From: Castellaniella sp034674885 | Lineage (GTDB): Bacteria; Pseudomonadota; Gammaproteobacteria; Burkholderiales; Burkholderiaceae_B | Direction of reading: 5' to 3' | DNA length: 52,608 nt | Assembly (NCBI RefSeq): GCF_034674885.1 | Contig: NZ_JAUCDS010000022.1 | Coordinates: 1-52,608, forward strand | Shown here: piece by piece, positions 24,644 through 32,502 of the stretch | Layout: every line of letters begins with the position of its first letter | Position numbering within the stretch: position 1 is the stretch's first letter | Notes under the pieces: model-generated | What the model saw: only the letters and a program-made list of their open reading frames with translations | Database searches by the model: none | What the model was told of the DNA's origin: nothing | Translations under genes and position numbers: made by a program

Positions 24644-26398
24644 ATGGCCATGGCAAACCCGAACCGAAAGTCCCTGATCCCGACGACGTTCTACGAGCAC
24701 GCCCGTCACAGTCGCAGACTGTACTGGCTGACTCCGGCCATCGTGCTGGTACTGTATCTGTGCGTCATGGGGGCGTTCATCTGGCTGCAGCGCCTGCAAA
24801 GCGACAGCGTGATGTTCGTCACCATCGACCAGGAAACCCGGCAGCAGCGGCTGATGATGGTGGTCTTCGCCCTGTCGCTGGTGATCGTCTTCAGCCTGCT
24901 GGCCCTGTGGCGCTACACACGCTTTCGCACCCAGGCCGAGGCCGCCCTGATCGCCGAAACCGGTTTTCGACGCGCCATGGAGAACTCCATGTCCACGGGG
25001 ATGCGGGTGTTCGACATGCAGGGCCGCATCGCCTACGTGAACCCGGCATTCTGCCGAATGATAGGCTGGAACGAGGCCGACCTGATCGGCCGCACCGCGC
25101 CCTTTCCCTACTGGCTGCCGGGGCGCCATGACCACCACCGAGAAACCCTGGCGCAGCTGCTGTCGGGGCGCACGCCCAGCAGCGGCCTGGAGATCGAGGC
25201 CCAGCGCCGCGACGGATCGCGCTTCACCGCCCGTATGTATGTATCGCCGCTGCGCGACCCCAATGGTGAACAGATCGGCTGGATGACGTCCATGACCGAC
25301 ATCACCGAACCCAAGCGCATCCGCGAGGCCCTGACGGCTGCGCACGAGCGCTTCATGACCGTGCTGGAAGGACTGGACGACGCCATCTCGGTAGTCGCCG
25401 ACACCCCCGAAGGACTGGAACTGCTGTTTGCCAACCGCACCTACCGGCGCCTGTTCGGCGCCCAGACCAGCGGCCACGCGCAACTGCTGGGCGGACGCCT
25501 GGGCCGCTTCACCGATGAGACCATGGAACTGTTCTCGCCCACCGCAGAGCGCTGGTTCGAAGTCCATCACCGCATGCTGGCCTGGACCGATTCACGGCGC
25601 GTGCGCCTGCAGGTGGCGCGCGACATCACCGACCGCCGCAAGCACGAGGAAGAATCCCGCGTGCAACAGGAAAAGGCCCAGTTGACCAGCCGGCTGACCA
25701 CCATGGGGGAAATGGCCTCGTCCCTGGCGCACGAACTGAATCAACCCCTGACGGCCATCAGCAACTACAACATGGCCGCCGTCGCCATGGTGAAATCCGG
25801 AAAGGCGCCCACCGAATCGCTGCTGCAGGCCCTGGAAAAGGCATCCCAGCAGGCTGAACGGGCCGGGAAGATCATCAGCCGCATCCGCGAGTTCGTCAAA
25901 CGCAGCGAACCGCGCCGCCAGGCGGTGGGTCTGACCCGCATCGTGGAAAACGCCGTGGGCTTTGCCGACATCGACGCCCGCAAGCGGCAGATCGACATTA
26001 TCCAGAGCCTGCCCGACCCCATGCCCGAGGTGCTCGCCGACCCCATCCTGATCGAACAGGTGCTGCTGAACCTGCTGAAGAACGGCGTCGAGGCGATGGA
26101 ACACAGCGAATACCGCAACCTGCACGTGAACATCACAGACCAGGACCCGCAGATCGAGATCGCCGTGATCGACCGGGGCCACGGCCTGCGCAACCCAGAG
26201 CGCCTGTTCGAACCTTTCTACAGTACAAAATCCGAAGGTCTGGGCATGGGTCTGAACATCTGCCGTACCATTATCGAATCACATCACGGGCGCCTCTGGG
26301 CCAGCCCGAACCCCGAAGGCGGTACCATATTCCGCTTCACCCTGCCCAAGGCGCCCTCCGGCGCACACGCAGAATCCACGGAGGAAACGCAAGCATGA
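24644..26398 (+). CDS. Membrane PAS-domain sensor histidine kinase
   Basis: Two membrane helices (about 28-50 and 70-90) separated by only about 20 residues, so little periplasmic sensing surface. One clear PAS domain (about 105-225, GRIAYVNPAFCRMIGWNEADLIG) and a second PAS-like region to about 335. HisKA follows with His363 in SLAHELNQPLTAISNY, then a HATPase with VLLNLLKNGVEAME, DRGHGL and GLGMGLNICRTI. The kinase core resembles the FixL/DctB group. The ligand is unknown. An ATG six bases later is an alternative start. It overlaps its response regulator (ATGA) and is divergent from aceE, hinting at a link to central carbon or redox state. Confidence 0.9.
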   Translation: MAMANPNRKSLIPTTFYEHARHSRRLYWLTPAIVLVLYLCVMGAFIWLQRLQSDSVMFVTIDQETRQQRLMMVVFALSLVIVFSLLALWRYTRFRTQAEAALIAETGFRRAMENSMSTGMRVFDMQGRIAYVNPAFCRMIGWNEADLIGRTAPFPYWLPGRHDHHRETLAQLLSGRTPSSGLEIEAQRRDGSRFTARMYVSPLRDPNGEQIGWMTSMTDITEPKRIREALTAAHERFMTVLEGLDDAISVVADTPEGLELLFANRTYRRLFGAQTSGHAQLLGGRLGRFTDETMELFSPTAERWFEVHHRMLAWTDSRRVRLQVARDITDRRKHEEESRVQQEKAQLTSRLTTMGEMASSLAHELNQPLTAISNYNMAAVAMVKSGKAPTESLLQALEKASQQAERAGKIISRIREFVKRSEPRRQAVGLTRIVENAVGFADIDARKRQIDIIQSLPDPMPEVLADPILIEQVLLNLLKNGVEAMEHSEYRNLHVNITDQDPQIEIAVIDRGHGLRNPERLFEPFYSTKSEGLGMGLNICRTIIESHHGRLWASPNPEGGTIFRFTLPKAPSGAHAESTEETQA

Positions 26399-27024
26399 CC
26401 GACCCTCAAGTCTCCAGCATCATCTATATCGTCGATGACGACGAGGCTGTCCGCGACTCCTTGCGCTGGCTGCTCGAAGCCAACGGATACGCCGTGCGCA
26501 GCTTTGCCGGCGCCGAGGAATTCCTGGACTCCTACAACCCGGACCAGACCGCCGTCCTGATCGCCGACGTGCGCATGCCGGGCATGAGCGGCCTGGAGCT
26601 GCAGGAAACGCTGATCGCTCGCAAGGCCCCCCTGCCTATCGTCTTCATCACCGGCCACGGCGATGTGCCCATGGCCGTCTCCACCATGAAGAAAGGCGCC
26701 GTCGACTTTCTGGAAAAGCCGTTCAACGAAGCAGACCTGCGCCGCATCGTCGCCGGCATGCTGGACCAGGCCACCGAGCGCGTGCGCGAGGCCCAGGCGC
26801 AGCGTGACCAGCAGGCAGTGCTGAGTCGCCTGACGGCCCGCGAACAGCAAGTGCTGGAACGCATCGTGGCCGGCCGCCTGAACAAGCAGATCGCCGGCGA
26901 CCTGAACATCAGCATCAAGACCGTCGAAGCGCACCGCGCCAACATCATGGAAAAGCTGGAAGTCACCACCGTGGCCGACCTGATGAAGATCGCCCTGACC
27001 CGCACCGAGGAAGCCAGCTCATGA
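26395..27024 (+). CDS. FixJ/NarL-type response regulator
   Basis: Partner of the adjacent kinase. Receiver domain (1-120) has the acidic pocket IVDDDEAVRD, the phosphoacceptor Asp58 in LIADVRMPGMSG, the switch Thr in FITGHGD and Lys in FLEKPF. The LuxR-type DNA-binding domain (about 140-205) has LTAREQQVLERIVAGRLNK and SIKTVEAHRANIMEKL. The 209-residue length fits FixJ/TodT-like regulators. The gene is bounded by ATGA overlaps on both sides, so the two-component genes are read into folD. Confidence 0.93.
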   Translation: MTDPQVSSIIYIVDDDEAVRDSLRWLLEANGYAVRSFAGAEEFLDSYNPDQTAVLIADVRMPGMSGLELQETLIARKAPLPIVFITGHGDVPMAVSTMKKGAVDFLEKPFNEADLRRIVAGMLDQATERVREAQAQRDQQAVLSRLTAREQQVLERIVAGRLNKQIAGDLNISIKTVEAHRANIMEKLEVTTVADLMKIALTRTEEASS

Positions 27025-27875
27025 GCGCCCGCATCATCGACGGCAAGGCGCTGTCGGCCAGCGTGCGCGCCGAAGTCGCGCAACAGGTCCAGGCGCTCAA
27101 GCGCCAGGGCGTCACACCGGGCCTGGCCGTGGTGCTGGTGGGCGAGAACCCCGCCTCGCAAGTCTACGTGCGCAACAAGGCCGCCGCCTGCGAGGCTGCC
27201 GGCATGCTGTCGCGCGTCATCTCCCTGGGTGCGGACACCCCCGAAGGCGAACTGCTGGACATGATCGAAGCGCTGAATGCAGATTCGGCCATCCACGGCA
27301 TCCTGGTGCAGCTGCCGCTGCCGGGCCACATCGACACGGGCCTGGTCATCGAAACCATCAGCGCCGCAAAGGACGTGGACGGCTTTCACATCAGCAACGC
27401 CGGCCTGCTGATGACCGGCCGGCCGCTGTTCCGGCCCTGCACGCCCTACGGCGTCATGAAGATGCTGGAATCGGAAAACGTGCCGCTGCGCGGCGCCGAA
27501 GCCGTCATCGTCGGGGCCAGCAATATCGTCGGCAAGCCCATGGCCATGTTGCTCCTGGCCGCAGGCGCCACGGTAACGCTGTGCAACTCCAAAACTCGCG
27601 ACCTGGGCGCCCAGACTCGCCGCGCCGACGTGCTGGTGGTGGCCACCGGGAAACCCGGCATCGTTCAGGGCGACATGGTCAAGCCAGGCGCCGTGGTCAT
27701 CGACGTGGGCATCAACCGCCTGCCTTCGGGCAAACTGACCGGCGACGTAGACTTCGAATCCGCCGCCCAGGTGGCCTCCGCCATCACGCCAGTGCCCGGT
27801 GGCGTTGGCCCCATGACTATCGCCATGCTGCTGGTCAACACCCTAGAAGCTGCCGAACGCACGCTCCAGACTTGA
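27021..27875 (+). CDS. folD: FolD, methylene-THF dehydrogenase/cyclohydrolase
   Basis: Bifunctional cytosolic enzyme interconverting 5,10-methylene- and 10-formyl-tetrahydrofolate with NADP. The active-site lysine lies in YVRNKAAACEAAGM, and the family segments GILVQLPLPGHID and GASNIVGKPMAMLLL (nucleotide site) and PVPGGVGPMTIAMLL are intact. At 284 residues it is standard. Its ATG overlaps the response-regulator stop (ATGA), an unusual partner for a one-carbon enzyme. Confidence 0.97.
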   Translation: MSARIIDGKALSASVRAEVAQQVQALKRQGVTPGLAVVLVGENPASQVYVRNKAAACEAAGMLSRVISLGADTPEGELLDMIEALNADSAIHGILVQLPLPGHIDTGLVIETISAAKDVDGFHISNAGLLMTGRPLFRPCTPYGVMKMLESENVPLRGAEAVIVGASNIVGKPMAMLLLAAGATVTLCNSKTRDLGAQTRRADVLVVATGKPGIVQGDMVKPGAVVIDVGINRLPSGKLTGDVDFESAAQVASAITPVPGGVGPMTIAMLLVNTLEAAERTLQT

Positions 27876-27879
27876 AATC

Positions 27880-27895
27880 GGGGGCCTTCGCCCCC
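27880..27895 (+). repeat. Small hairpin between folD and prlC
   Basis: Six-base arms GGGGGC and GCCCCC around CTTC, four bases after the folD stop and 11 before the prlC ATG. It has no T tract. It could protect the folD 3' end or reduce ribosome access to prlC. Confidence 0.45.
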
Positions 27896-27906
27896 ATGTG
27901 CCGCCC

Positions 27907-29991
27907 ATGACATCCGCACCGATTGCCGCAGAAAACCCCCTCCTCGTACCGGCCGAGGCTTTCGTCGACTACAGCGCTGTGCGCCCCGCGCACATTGAAC
28001 CGGCGATCAGCCAGTTGATCGTCGACACTCGCGCCGCCATCGAAACGGCCGCCGATTGCCCCGAGGCACCCAACTGGGAAAACCTGGTCGAAGGCATCGA
28101 AGACCCATCCGAGCGTCTGCATCGGGCCTGGTCGATCGCTGGCCACCTGAACGGCGTGGTCAACACCCCTGAACTGCGGGCTGCCTACAACGCGTGCCTG
28201 CCGCTGATGAGCGAGTTTTCCACCTGGGTCGGCCTGCACCAGGGCCTGTACGAGCGCTATCGGGATCTGGCGGCCAGCTCGGCCTACGCCAACCTGTCGC
28301 CCACCCGGCAACGCATTGTCGACCTGGCCTTGCGCGACTTCCGTCTCAGTGGCGTGGAACTGCAGGGCCAGGCCCGCGAAACCTATGCCCGCAACGCCGA
28401 TCTGCAGGCCCAGGTCGCGCAGAAATTCTCTGAAAACGTGATGGACGCGACTGACGGCTGGTCGCTGCTGATCACCGACGAAGCCCGCCTGGAAGGCTTG
28501 CCCGGCAACGTCGTCGGCAGCGCCCGCCAACTGGCCCAATCCGCCGGCGAAAGCGGCTGGAAACTGACGCTGCACATGCCCTGCTACCTGCCGGTCATGC
28601 AGCACGCCCGCGATCGCGAATTGCGTCAGACCGTGTACCGCGCCTACGCCACTCGCGCCTCCGACCAGGGCGACCCGGCGTTCGACAATTCCGAATCCAT
28701 CGAATCGCTGCTGGCACTGCGGGCCGAGGAAGCCACCCTGCTGGGCCACGCCGATTTTGCCGCCTTGCGCCTGGAAACCCGCATGGCCGACAGCGCGCCC
28801 CAGGTCCTGAGCTTTCTTCGCGAACTGGCCGCCCGCGCCCGCCCCAGCGCTCAGCGCGACCTGGAAGAGCTGCGCAGCTTCGCCGCGCAGCACCTGGGCC
28901 TGGACTCGCTGGAGCCCTGGGACATCGCCTACGCATCCGAACGGCTGCGCGAGCAGCGCTACGCCTACTCGGACGAGGAACTGCGCCCCTACTTCACCGA
29001 AGGCCAGGTGCTCAAGGGACTGTTCGAAGTCATCCACACCCTGTTCGGCGTGCGCCTGCAAGCCTGCGACGCGCCGACCTGGCATGCCGATGCCCGCATT
29101 TATCAGGTGCTGGACGCACAAGACCAGGAACTGGGGCGCCTAGGCATGGACCTGTATGCGCGCCCCGGCAAACAAGGCGGCGCCTGGGTGGACAGCGAAC
29201 GCAGCCGCCGTCGCCACGGCGATACGCTGCACCGGCCGCTGGCCTGGCTGACCTGCAACTTCTCGGCGCCCCACGACGGCACAGAAGCCCAGTTGACCCA
29301 CGACGAAGTCATCACGCTGTTCCACGAAAGCGGCCATGCCATGCACACCCTGCTCTCGCGGGTGGACGAACCGGCTGCAGCGGCATTCGCTGCCGTCGAA
29401 TGGGACGCCATCGAACTGCCGTCGCAATTCATGGAAAATTTCTGCTGGGAATGGAGCGTGCTGCAATCCCTGACCCGCCATGCCGATACCGGTGAATCGC
29501 TGCCCCGCGCCCTGTACGACAAGCTGACGGCCGCCCGCAATTTCCAGAGCGGTCTGCAAACCCTGCGCCAGGTTGAATTCGCATTGTTCGACATGCTGAT
29601 CCACACGCAGGACCACGGGCTGTCGATCAGCGCCGTGCTCGACACCCTGGACCACGTGCGCCAGGAAGTCGCCCTGCTGATCCCTCCGGCCTGGCACCGT
29701 TTCCCGCACGCCTTCTCGCATCTGTTCGCAGGGGGCTACGGGGCAGGATACTACAGCTACAAATGGGCTGAAGTGCTGTCGGCCGATGCCTTCGCGGCCT
29801 TCGAGGAACACGCCCAGGCCCAGCCGGATGGCACCCGCAATGTGTTCGATCCCGACACCTGCCGCCGCTATCTGGATGAGATCATCGCGGTGGGCGGCGC
29901 CCGGCCGGCGGCGGATTCCTTCCGGGCCTTCCGCGGCCGCGATCCCTCGCTGGACGCCCTGCTGCGCCACAGCGGGCTGCTCGAACCATGA
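27907..29991 (+). CDS. prlC: Oligopeptidase A (M3 zinc metallopeptidase)
   Basis: Cytoplasmic peptidase that degrades short peptides, including cleaved signal peptides. The zinc-binding HESGH is at residues 473-477 (TLFHESGHAMHTLL), with the third ligand region EWDAIELPSQFMENF about 28 residues on, as in the M3A family. I start at the ATG at 27907 (694 residues; E. coli 680); a GTG nine bases earlier is possible. Its stop overlaps the next ATG (ATGA, 29988-29991). Confidence 0.95.
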   Translation: MTSAPIAAENPLLVPAEAFVDYSAVRPAHIEPAISQLIVDTRAAIETAADCPEAPNWENLVEGIEDPSERLHRAWSIAGHLNGVVNTPELRAAYNACLPLMSEFSTWVGLHQGLYERYRDLAASSAYANLSPTRQRIVDLALRDFRLSGVELQGQARETYARNADLQAQVAQKFSENVMDATDGWSLLITDEARLEGLPGNVVGSARQLAQSAGESGWKLTLHMPCYLPVMQHARDRELRQTVYRAYATRASDQGDPAFDNSESIESLLALRAEEATLLGHADFAALRLETRMADSAPQVLSFLRELAARARPSAQRDLEELRSFAAQHLGLDSLEPWDIAYASERLREQRYAYSDEELRPYFTEGQVLKGLFEVIHTLFGVRLQACDAPTWHADARIYQVLDAQDQELGRLGMDLYARPGKQGGAWVDSERSRRRHGDTLHRPLAWLTCNFSAPHDGTEAQLTHDEVITLFHESGHAMHTLLSRVDEPAAAAFAAVEWDAIELPSQFMENFCWEWSVLQSLTRHADTGESLPRALYDKLTAARNFQSGLQTLRQVEFALFDMLIHTQDHGLSISAVLDTLDHVRQEVALLIPPAWHRFPHAFSHLFAGGYGAGYYSYKWAEVLSADAFAAFEEHAQAQPDGTRNVFDPDTCRRYLDEIIAVGGARPAADSFRAFRGRDPSLDALLRHSGLLEP

Positions 29992-30569
29992 GTGTCATCA
30001 AAAGGCTGTCGGCCGGGCTGGTCCTGTGGGCGTGCGGCCTGGGGGTGGCGCTGGCGGCGGTCCATCCGGTCCGCGGCTTTCTGCCCGACCTGAAGTTCAC
30101 GCTGCAGGGGGCGGGCGGCGCCACCGTGACCCAGCAGGCCTTTGCCGGCAAGATCGTGCTGATGTTCTTTGGCTATGCCAGTTGCCCGGACATCTGCCCC
30201 ACCACCATGGCTCAGTTGGCGCAGGTGACGGAAGCCCTGGGGCCCAAGGCCGATCAGGTCCGCATTCTGTTCGTCAGCGTGGATCCTCATCGGGACACGC
30301 CGGATATTCTGCAGACCTATGTGGACCAGTTCGACCCCCACGCCATCGGCCTGACGGGCGACGAATCGGCCATCGCCGCCCTGGCCCGCCGTTACCGGGT
30401 CGCCTACCAGATCGAGCGCCCGGACACCACCGCCCCGAACGCGCCCTACGAGGTATCCCACAGCCGGGGCATCTACGCTTTCGACCAGCAGGGCAAGGCG
30501 ACCTGGCTGGCATCCGACAGCGAATCCCAGGAAGACCTGATGGCCGCCCTGCGGCCGATGCTGCACTGA
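29988..30569 (+). CDS. SCO1/SenC family copper-binding thioredoxin-fold protein
   Basis: Periplasmic protein that delivers copper to, or keeps reduced, the CuA site of cytochrome oxidase. A signal or anchor helix occupies about 5-24 (cleavage site ALAA). The copper ligands are Cys66 and Cys70 in YASCPDICP and His158 in VSHSRGIYAFD, all present. The length, 193 residues, is typical. It is the last gene of the operon, joined to prlC by an ATGA overlap, and lies about 2 kb from the copper efflux genes. Copper association is family knowledge; no oxidase genes are in view. Confidence 0.92.
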   Translation: MSVIKRLSAGLVLWACGLGVALAAVHPVRGFLPDLKFTLQGAGGATVTQQAFAGKIVLMFFGYASCPDICPTTMAQLAQVTEALGPKADQVRILFVSVDPHRDTPDILQTYVDQFDPHAIGLTGDESAIAALARRYRVAYQIERPDTTAPNAPYEVSHSRGIYAFDQQGKATWLASDSESQEDLMAALRPMLH

Positions 30570-30605
30570 TCGCGGCCGCAACGGCTCCGACAGATATCGC
30601 CCTGC

Positions 30606-32006
30606 CTATCCGGCGTGCTTCGCCGCATCGCGCAAGGCGGTGCGGATGCCTTCCTCGATCGTGGGGTGATAGAACGGCAGCTGCAGCATCTGCGGTACCG
30701 TCAATTCCATCTGCAGGGCCCAGGCCAGCAAATGGGCCACGTGTTCGGCATCCGGGCCGACCATTTCCGCACCGATGAACCGCTGATCGGCCCGTCGCAT
30801 ATACACATGCAGCACGCCCTGATTGCGCAGCATGACGCGCGAACGGCCCTGGCGAGCCCAGTCGACGGTGCCGATCGCCATGGTGTCGGGATCGTAGGCG
30901 CCGTAGCCGCCGCCCACCTGCATGATCTGCGGATTGCTGAAGACCACGGCCATCGGCGCACGGCGCGGCTGGGGTCGGACATCGGGCCAGGCCGCCGCAT
31001 TGCGGCCGGCCACGCGGCCATCGTCCGAGGCTTCGTGCTGGATCGCATGCCGCCCGGTCACGTCACCCGCCAGAAATACGGGCTGCCCGCGCACCTGCAG
31101 GGTGGCCGGATCGATCACGGGCGTGCCGCGATCATCCAGCGGCAGGCCGGTGCGCTCCAGGCGCAGAGAGGCCAGCACGGAGCGGCGTCCAGCCGTCAGC
31201 AAGACGCGATCGAAGCGCTCCTGCATCGGCGGGCCGCCTGCGGCCGACCAGCTCACCAGCGCCTGATCGCCATCGCGCGCTACTGCCGTGACCTGCGCAC
31301 GGCGCACCAGGTTCAATTCCGGCGCCAGCGCAGCGACCGCCGCTTCGCGCACGGCGGGATCCGCCAGATGGGCGAAGCTGTCGGAACGGTTCAACACCCG
31401 CACGCGCACGCCCAGCCGCGCCAGGGCCAGGCCCAGTTCGACTCCGATCACCCCGGACCCGATCAGCAGCACGCTGCGCGGCAGATCCTGCCAATCGAAC
31501 ACATCGTCATTGACGATGGCCAACTCGCCCAGCGGCTGATAGATTTCGGGCACCACGGGCTGAGTGCCCGTGGCGACGATGATCCGCGACGCATGGATCT
31601 CGTGCCCCTGGTCGCTTTGCAGCACGCCATCGCGCAGGAATTCCACACGCGCATCCAGCCGATGTTCCGGCGGCATGGCCTGGACGTCATCGACGACGAA
31701 GCCCACGAAACGATCGCGCTCACGCCGCACGCGGTCCATGACGGCCACGCCATCCACCCGGGGGCCACCGGCCGTCGCGATGCCAAAGCCTGGCGCATGC
31801 CGGATCGCAGCAGCCGCCTCGGCAGCGGCAATCAGCAGCTTGGAGGGCATGCAACCCACCCGCGCGCACATGGTGCCGTGCGGCCCGCCTTCGATCAACA
31901 AGGGCTTGAGCCCCGCCTTCACGACCTCGCGGTAGGCCGGCAAACCCGCCGAGCCCGCGCCGATGATGGCGACGTCGCACTCGATAACACGTGATTTCAT
32001 TTTCAT
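30606..32006 (-). CDS. Pyridine nucleotide-disulfide oxidoreductase (dihydrolipoyl dehydrogenase-like)
   Basis: FAD enzyme of the class I disulfide reductase family. It shows the FAD motif DVAIIGAGSAGLPAYRE, the redox pair CARVGCMPSK, the NAD site VLLIGSGVIGVELGLALARLG, the FAD motif VFLAGDVTGRHAIQHEASDDG and a C-terminal FYHPTIEEG in place of the usual HxHPT. It is not part of the pdh operon, which has its own lpdA. Start codon is ATG at 32006 or 32000. Possible substrates include lipoamide, mycothiol-like thiols or metals; its position next to copZ makes a role in thiol or metal stress plausible but unproved. Confidence 0.85.
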   Translation of the reverse strand: MKMKSRVIECDVAIIGAGSAGLPAYREVVKAGLKPLLIEGGPHGTMCARVGCMPSKLLIAAAEAAAAIRHAPGFGIATAGGPRVDGVAVMDRVRRERDRFVGFVVDDVQAMPPEHRLDARVEFLRDGVLQSDQGHEIHASRIIVATGTQPVVPEIYQPLGELAIVNDDVFDWQDLPRSVLLIGSGVIGVELGLALARLGVRVRVLNRSDSFAHLADPAVREAAVAALAPELNLVRRAQVTAVARDGDQALVSWSAAGGPPMQERFDRVLLTAGRRSVLASLRLERTGLPLDDRGTPVIDPATLQVRGQPVFLAGDVTGRHAIQHEASDDGRVAGRNAAAWPDVRPQPRRAPMAVVFSNPQIMQVGGGYGAYDPDTMAIGTVDWARQGRSRVMLRNQGVLHVYMRRADQRFIGAEMVGPDAEHVAHLLAWALQMELTVPQMLQLPFYHPTIEEGIRTALRDAAKHAG

Positions 32007-32032
32007 ATCTCGTCGGAAGAACCTTTTTGCCG

Positions 32033-32116
32033 CCAGGATGAGTCTGGACACTGACCAGTCCCTGCGGACTGCGCTGCGCCTAGCGAATCCGAGCGGCATG
32101 CCGGCCGCGAGGTGGG
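32033..32116 (+). repeat. Mosaic repeat module B, copy 2 (oxidoreductase-copZ gap)
   Basis: Same order as the copy at 18434: stem CCAGG/TCTGG around ATGAG (32033-32047); CAGTCC/GGACTG around CTGC (32056-32071); GAATCCGA; GCGGC/GCCGC around ATGCCG (32093-32108); GAGGTGGG to 32116. Stem bases differ from copy 1 but still pair. The outer part of the second stem is eroded here. Confidence 0.8.
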
Positions 32117-32149
32117 CAGCAAGCGGGCGAAGCCTGCGCAGCGTGGGGG
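32116..32149 (+). repeat. Mosaic repeat module C, copy 2
   Basis: Starts GCAGCAAGC, forms GCGGGC/GCCTGC around GAA (32123-32137) with one G-T pair, and ends GCGCAGCGTGGGGG. It abuts module B directly and matches 13891-13925 outside the stem. One stem pair is G-C here and C-G there. Confidence 0.75.
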
Positions 32150-32156
32150 CCACCAT

Positions 32157-32357
32157 TCACGCTGGCTGGACGTCGTAACCTTCATCAGCAATGGCGGCCT
32201 GCAACACGGCTGCGGCCGCCGCCGATTCGATCACCACCCGATGCGTATTCAGGTCCGTCGAGACCGTGGCGCCGGGCGCTGCCGTCTGGACGGCTTGGGT
32301 GATCGTCTGCACACAATGATTGCAGGTCATGTCGGATACGATGAACTCGGTTTTCAT
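32157..32357 (-). CDS. copZ: CopZ-like copper chaperone (HMA domain)
   Basis: Sixty-six-residue ferredoxin-like heavy-metal-associated domain. Cu(I) is held by the two Cys of SDMTCNHCVQTI (residues 12 and 15). It would carry copper to the CopA ATPase or to the regulator. GGAG lies six bases before the ATG at 32357. It is divergent from copA and has its own MerR-type promoter. Confidence 0.93.
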   Translation of the reverse strand: MKTEFIVSDMTCNHCVQTITQAVQTAAPGATVSTDLNTHRVVIESAAAAAVLQAAIADEGYDVQPA

Positions 32358-32384
32358 GAAAGACTCCGGGTAAAGAATGGCACC

Positions 32385-32415
32385 ATGTTAAACCTTGACA
32401 GGGTGGCAAGCTCAA
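32385..32415 (-). promoter_or_regulatory. CueR-type promoter/operator of copZ
   Basis: TTGAGC (32410-32415), a 19-base spacer and TAACAT (32385-32390). The 19-base spacing is the mark of MerR-family promoters that need DNA distortion. The dyad ACCTTGACA/TGGCAAGCT with a GGG centre (32392-32412) sits in the spacer at the position expected for CueR boxes. Confidence 0.75.
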
Positions 32416-32432
32416 GGCTTTTCAGAAGCCTT
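32414..32432. repeat. Hairpin between the divergent copZ and copA promoters
   Basis: Seven-base arms AAGGCTT and AAGCCTT around TTCAG. It begins at the copZ -35 and ends nine bases before the copA dyad. It may separate the two promoters or be coincidental. Confidence 0.35.
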
Positions 32433-32441
32433 TAAAACCTC

Positions 32442-32462
32442 TTGACCTTACCATAAGGTCAA
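32442..32462 (+). promoter_or_regulatory. Perfect dyad and candidate promoter of copA-cueR
   Basis: Perfect nine-base arms TTGACCTTA and TAAGGTCAA, three bases apart. TTGACC (32442-32447) is a good -35, and a 19-base spacer places GATCAT (32467-32472) as a four-of-six -10. The dyad centre is three bases closer to the -35 than in the copZ promoter, so control by CueR is likely but the geometry is not identical. Confidence 0.6.
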
Positions 32463-32502
32463 GCTTGATCATACAATCATGCCAATGATCAGGAACCCCG
32501 CC

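Noticed and set aside
30570..30605. A terminator between the convergent sco and oxidoreductase genes.
   Set aside because: The 36 bases contain no stable stem with a T tract.
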